From IMG/VR virus record IMGVR_UViG_3300022200_000053, positions 1-56,480 of that record: a DNA stretch of 56,480 nt; one strand, 5' to 3'. The DNA comes from a virus. Below are positions 54,992 through 56,480 of the stretch, in pieces. The notes below the pieces were generated by a model. That model saw only the letters and a list, made by a program, of their open reading frames with translations, made no database searches and was not told where the DNA came from. Both the position numbers and the translations under genes were made by a program. Position 1 is the stretch's first letter, and each line of letters starts with the position of its first letter.

Positions 54992-56266
54992 ATGTCAAAA
55001 AAGAAAACTAAAGTCTTGTGGGTGGCAGATTTTGCTGCCATGACTGGCTTTGGACGAGTTAGTGGTGCCGTATTGCCCAGGCTGAGAGATAACTTTGAAT
55101 TTGTTGTGTTGGCCTGTAATTGGCATGGTGATCCAACAGATGAACAGAAAGATTTCAAGATGTACCCGGCGTCTAACCGATTTCAGCAGGCGCCCTTTGG
55201 AGAAGATCGCATCCGTGAAATCGTCGAAAAAGAACAACCTGACATTGTCTTTAGTCTGAATGATCCATGGATCGTTAGTGAGCAGTACCGTCGTATCGAG
55301 GACTTGCATAAAGCTGGTAAGTTTAAGTTCGTCGGTTACCTGACGATGGACAGCTATAACTGGCTTGGTGGCATTGATCCACATATCAATGGATGGGATG
55401 GGTTGGTTGCTTTTACTGAATTCGGTGCGTACGAATTTGTAAAAGCAGGTATTACCAAGCCTATTGCCGTAATTCCACATGGTTTAGATTCGGATGTTTT
55501 CTATCCCATGGACCAGGGGGAGGCTAGGGAGAAGCTGGGTCTCAAGAAAGACATCTTTATTGTGTTGAACGGAAACAGAAACCAGTTCCGCAAACGGATG
55601 GACATCACGATTGCTGCCTTTGCCAAGTTTGCTGTTGGTAGGCCGGATGCTCAGTTGTATATGCACATGGGCCTGAAGGACCAAGGCTGGGATCTGATGC
55701 CTCTGTTTGCCAGGGAGATGGGTAAGAACGGTCTTGATCCAAATGGTCGGATCATCATGACATCTAACAGCCATAACCCCCCGAATGTGCCGGTGGAGAT
55801 GCTGAACTGGATTTATAACTGCGCTGATGTTGGTGTCAATACCACCAAGGGTGGTGGTTGGGAGCTGGTCAACTTTGAAAACGCTGCCTGCCGTGTCGCT
55901 CAGGTGGTACCAGACCATACCAGTACTAAGGAGATTTTTGAGGGGTATGGAGAGTTGATCCGGTGCGACCACGTTGATGTGGATACAAATTATGGCCGGG
56001 AGATGCCATGCCCCTCCACGGAGCATTTAGTCGAGATCCTCTCGCACTTGTATGAGGACAAGACATATCGAGAGCATGTGGCAGAAAAGTGCTACCAGCG
56101 CGTCACTGACAAACAATTCTCATGGGACACAATTGCGTCTCAGTTTGGCGGCGTCTTCGAAGATGTGATGAATGATGTCAGCCACAGCGTGTTACCAGAG
56201 GCTGAGGTGGCGGTCAAACCTAAGAAGAATAGGAAGGAACGGAAGCGTCGTTCCCTGGCCGTGTAG
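54992..56266 (+). CDS. GT-B glycosyltransferase (family 4-like)
   Basis: A 424-residue protein. The N-terminal Rossmann domain (VLWVADFAAMTGFGRVSGAV ... IAVIPHGLDSDVFYP) is followed by a second domain with FIVLNGNRNQFRKRMDITIA (KR-type donor site), VEMLNWIYNCADVGVNT and KGGGWELVNFENAACRVAQV, the GxxE motif. The family transfers sugars from nucleotide donors. Substrate is unknown. It ends in a Lys/Arg-rich tail and a terminator follows. It may modify DNA or virion protein. Confidence 0.85.
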   Translation: MSKKKTKVLWVADFAAMTGFGRVSGAVLPRLRDNFEFVVLACNWHGDPTDEQKDFKMYPASNRFQQAPFGEDRIREIVEKEQPDIVFSLNDPWIVSEQYRRIEDLHKAGKFKFVGYLTMDSYNWLGGIDPHINGWDGLVAFTEFGAYEFVKAGITKPIAVIPHGLDSDVFYPMDQGEAREKLGLKKDIFIVLNGNRNQFRKRMDITIAAFAKFAVGRPDAQLYMHMGLKDQGWDLMPLFAREMGKNGLDPNGRIIMTSNSHNPPNVPVEMLNWIYNCADVGVNTTKGGGWELVNFENAACRVAQVVPDHTSTKEIFEGYGELIRCDHVDVDTNYGREMPCPSTEHLVEILSHLYEDKTYREHVAEKCYQRVTDKQFSWDTIASQFGGVFEDVMNDVSHSVLPEAEVAVKPKKNRKERKRRSLAV

Positions 56267-56286
56267 GGTCATCTGGAAGCCAGCTG

Positions 56287-56315
56287 CCCCGTTCCCACAA
56301 GGAGCGGGGTTTTTT
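56287..56315 (+). terminator. Rho-independent terminator
   Basis: CCCCGTTCC (56287-56295), CACAA, GGAGCGGGG (56301-56309) and six T. It ends the primase-SpeD-glycosyltransferase operon. Confidence 0.9.
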
Positions 56316-56427
56316 AGTGCCAGGGGATCTCAATGTTGGAATCAGATAAGAACAATGGAGGGGTATAGGTGATTGGTGTCAGTAAAAAGGGTATACGTAT
56401 AGTTTTGCTTAGTTCTTAGAGTGTCAG

Positions 56428-56480
56428 ACATTTTGGCCAAAATGTAGGTCACCATACCCTGTCTATATAGTCTTACGATG
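56428..56480 (+). promoter_or_regulatory. Palindromic operator and possible promoter of a gene cut by the window edge
   Basis: ACATTTTGGCCAAAATGT (56428-56445) is a perfect 18-nt palindrome. TATATAGT follows at 56464-56471 as a possible -10 box, and ATG occupies the last three bases. A regulator site controlling a downstream gene is likely; that gene is outside the window. Confidence 0.5.

Noticed and set aside
1-56480. Integrase or prophage att sites
   Set aside because: No tyrosine or serine recombinase and no direct repeat flanking a tRNA was seen; tRNA-Leu carries no obvious att duplication.

Overview
The window looks like a large part of the genome of a lytic tailed phage of a marine cyanobacterium, most likely Synechococcus or a relative. 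A terminase large subunit, a portal-like protein, phage replication genes, ThyX, a GP88-like protein and phage tRNAs point to a phage. A cyanobacterial host is inferred from small proteins of types I associate with marine Synechococcus and its phages: the paralogous pair at 24208 and 30747 ending in RRALE-LPD, a peptide starting MTLTYRGVKY, and phage SpeD. No major capsid, tail-fibre, lysis or photosystem gene is recognisable, so parts of the genome probably lie outside the window. No integrase was seen.

Layout. (1) 145-15871, minus strand: a packaging and virion module read right to left. It runs from a 1118-residue protein through several Gly/Ala/Gln-rich presumed internal virion proteins to the terminase, portal and a scaffold-like protein. 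The capsid gene would be expected just beyond the left edge. (2) 15872-16637: divergent control region with TTTTTACCT repeats, a terminator and a structured leader. (3) 16638-32842, plus strand: about 50 very small genes, almost all unknown, plus a PcfJ-like protein, tRNA-Leu(UAA), an NrdR-type zinc ribbon, ThyX and a GP88-like protein. (4) 32820-43419: replication region with a family A DNA polymerase, an HNH-AP2 endonuclease, a two-OB-fold SSB-like protein, a conserved 339-residue protein, a SWIM zinc-finger protein and a Gp157-like protein, with a minus-strand protein kinase inserted. (5) 43510-46445: a Dps-like ferritin followed by a 794-residue virion-like protein. (6) 46442-50612, minus strand: HNH gene, tRNA-Pro(UGG) and tRNA-like sequences, small basic proteins and a methyltransferase-like protein. 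(7) 50664-56266, plus strand: PD-(D/E)XK nuclease, primase-polymerase/SF3 helicase, SpeD and a GT-B glycosyltransferase.

The most unusual feature is the non-coding architecture of region 3-4. The small genes are separated by families of repeated structured RNA elements whose helices show compensatory changes. Family A (nine copies, 16879-19162) combines a tRNA acceptor/T-arm-like fold, with a 7-nt T-loop-like loop, and an H-type pseudoknot; the stop codon of the upstream gene is often inside the first helix. Family B (six copies, 20532-24959) is a stem with a conserved asymmetric internal loop (CAT opposite TGTAAGT) and a variable apical hairpin. Family C (six copies, 25580-39976) is a roughly 30-nt H-type pseudoknot. 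Downstream genes in the B/C region mostly lack a Shine-Dalgarno sequence and start after a C/A-rich leader of the form ACTCAAC. I could not match these elements to any RNA family I know. A tRNA-punctuation-like processing or translation-control role is a hypothesis.

All assignments come from reading the sequence and recalled family motifs; no database search was run.
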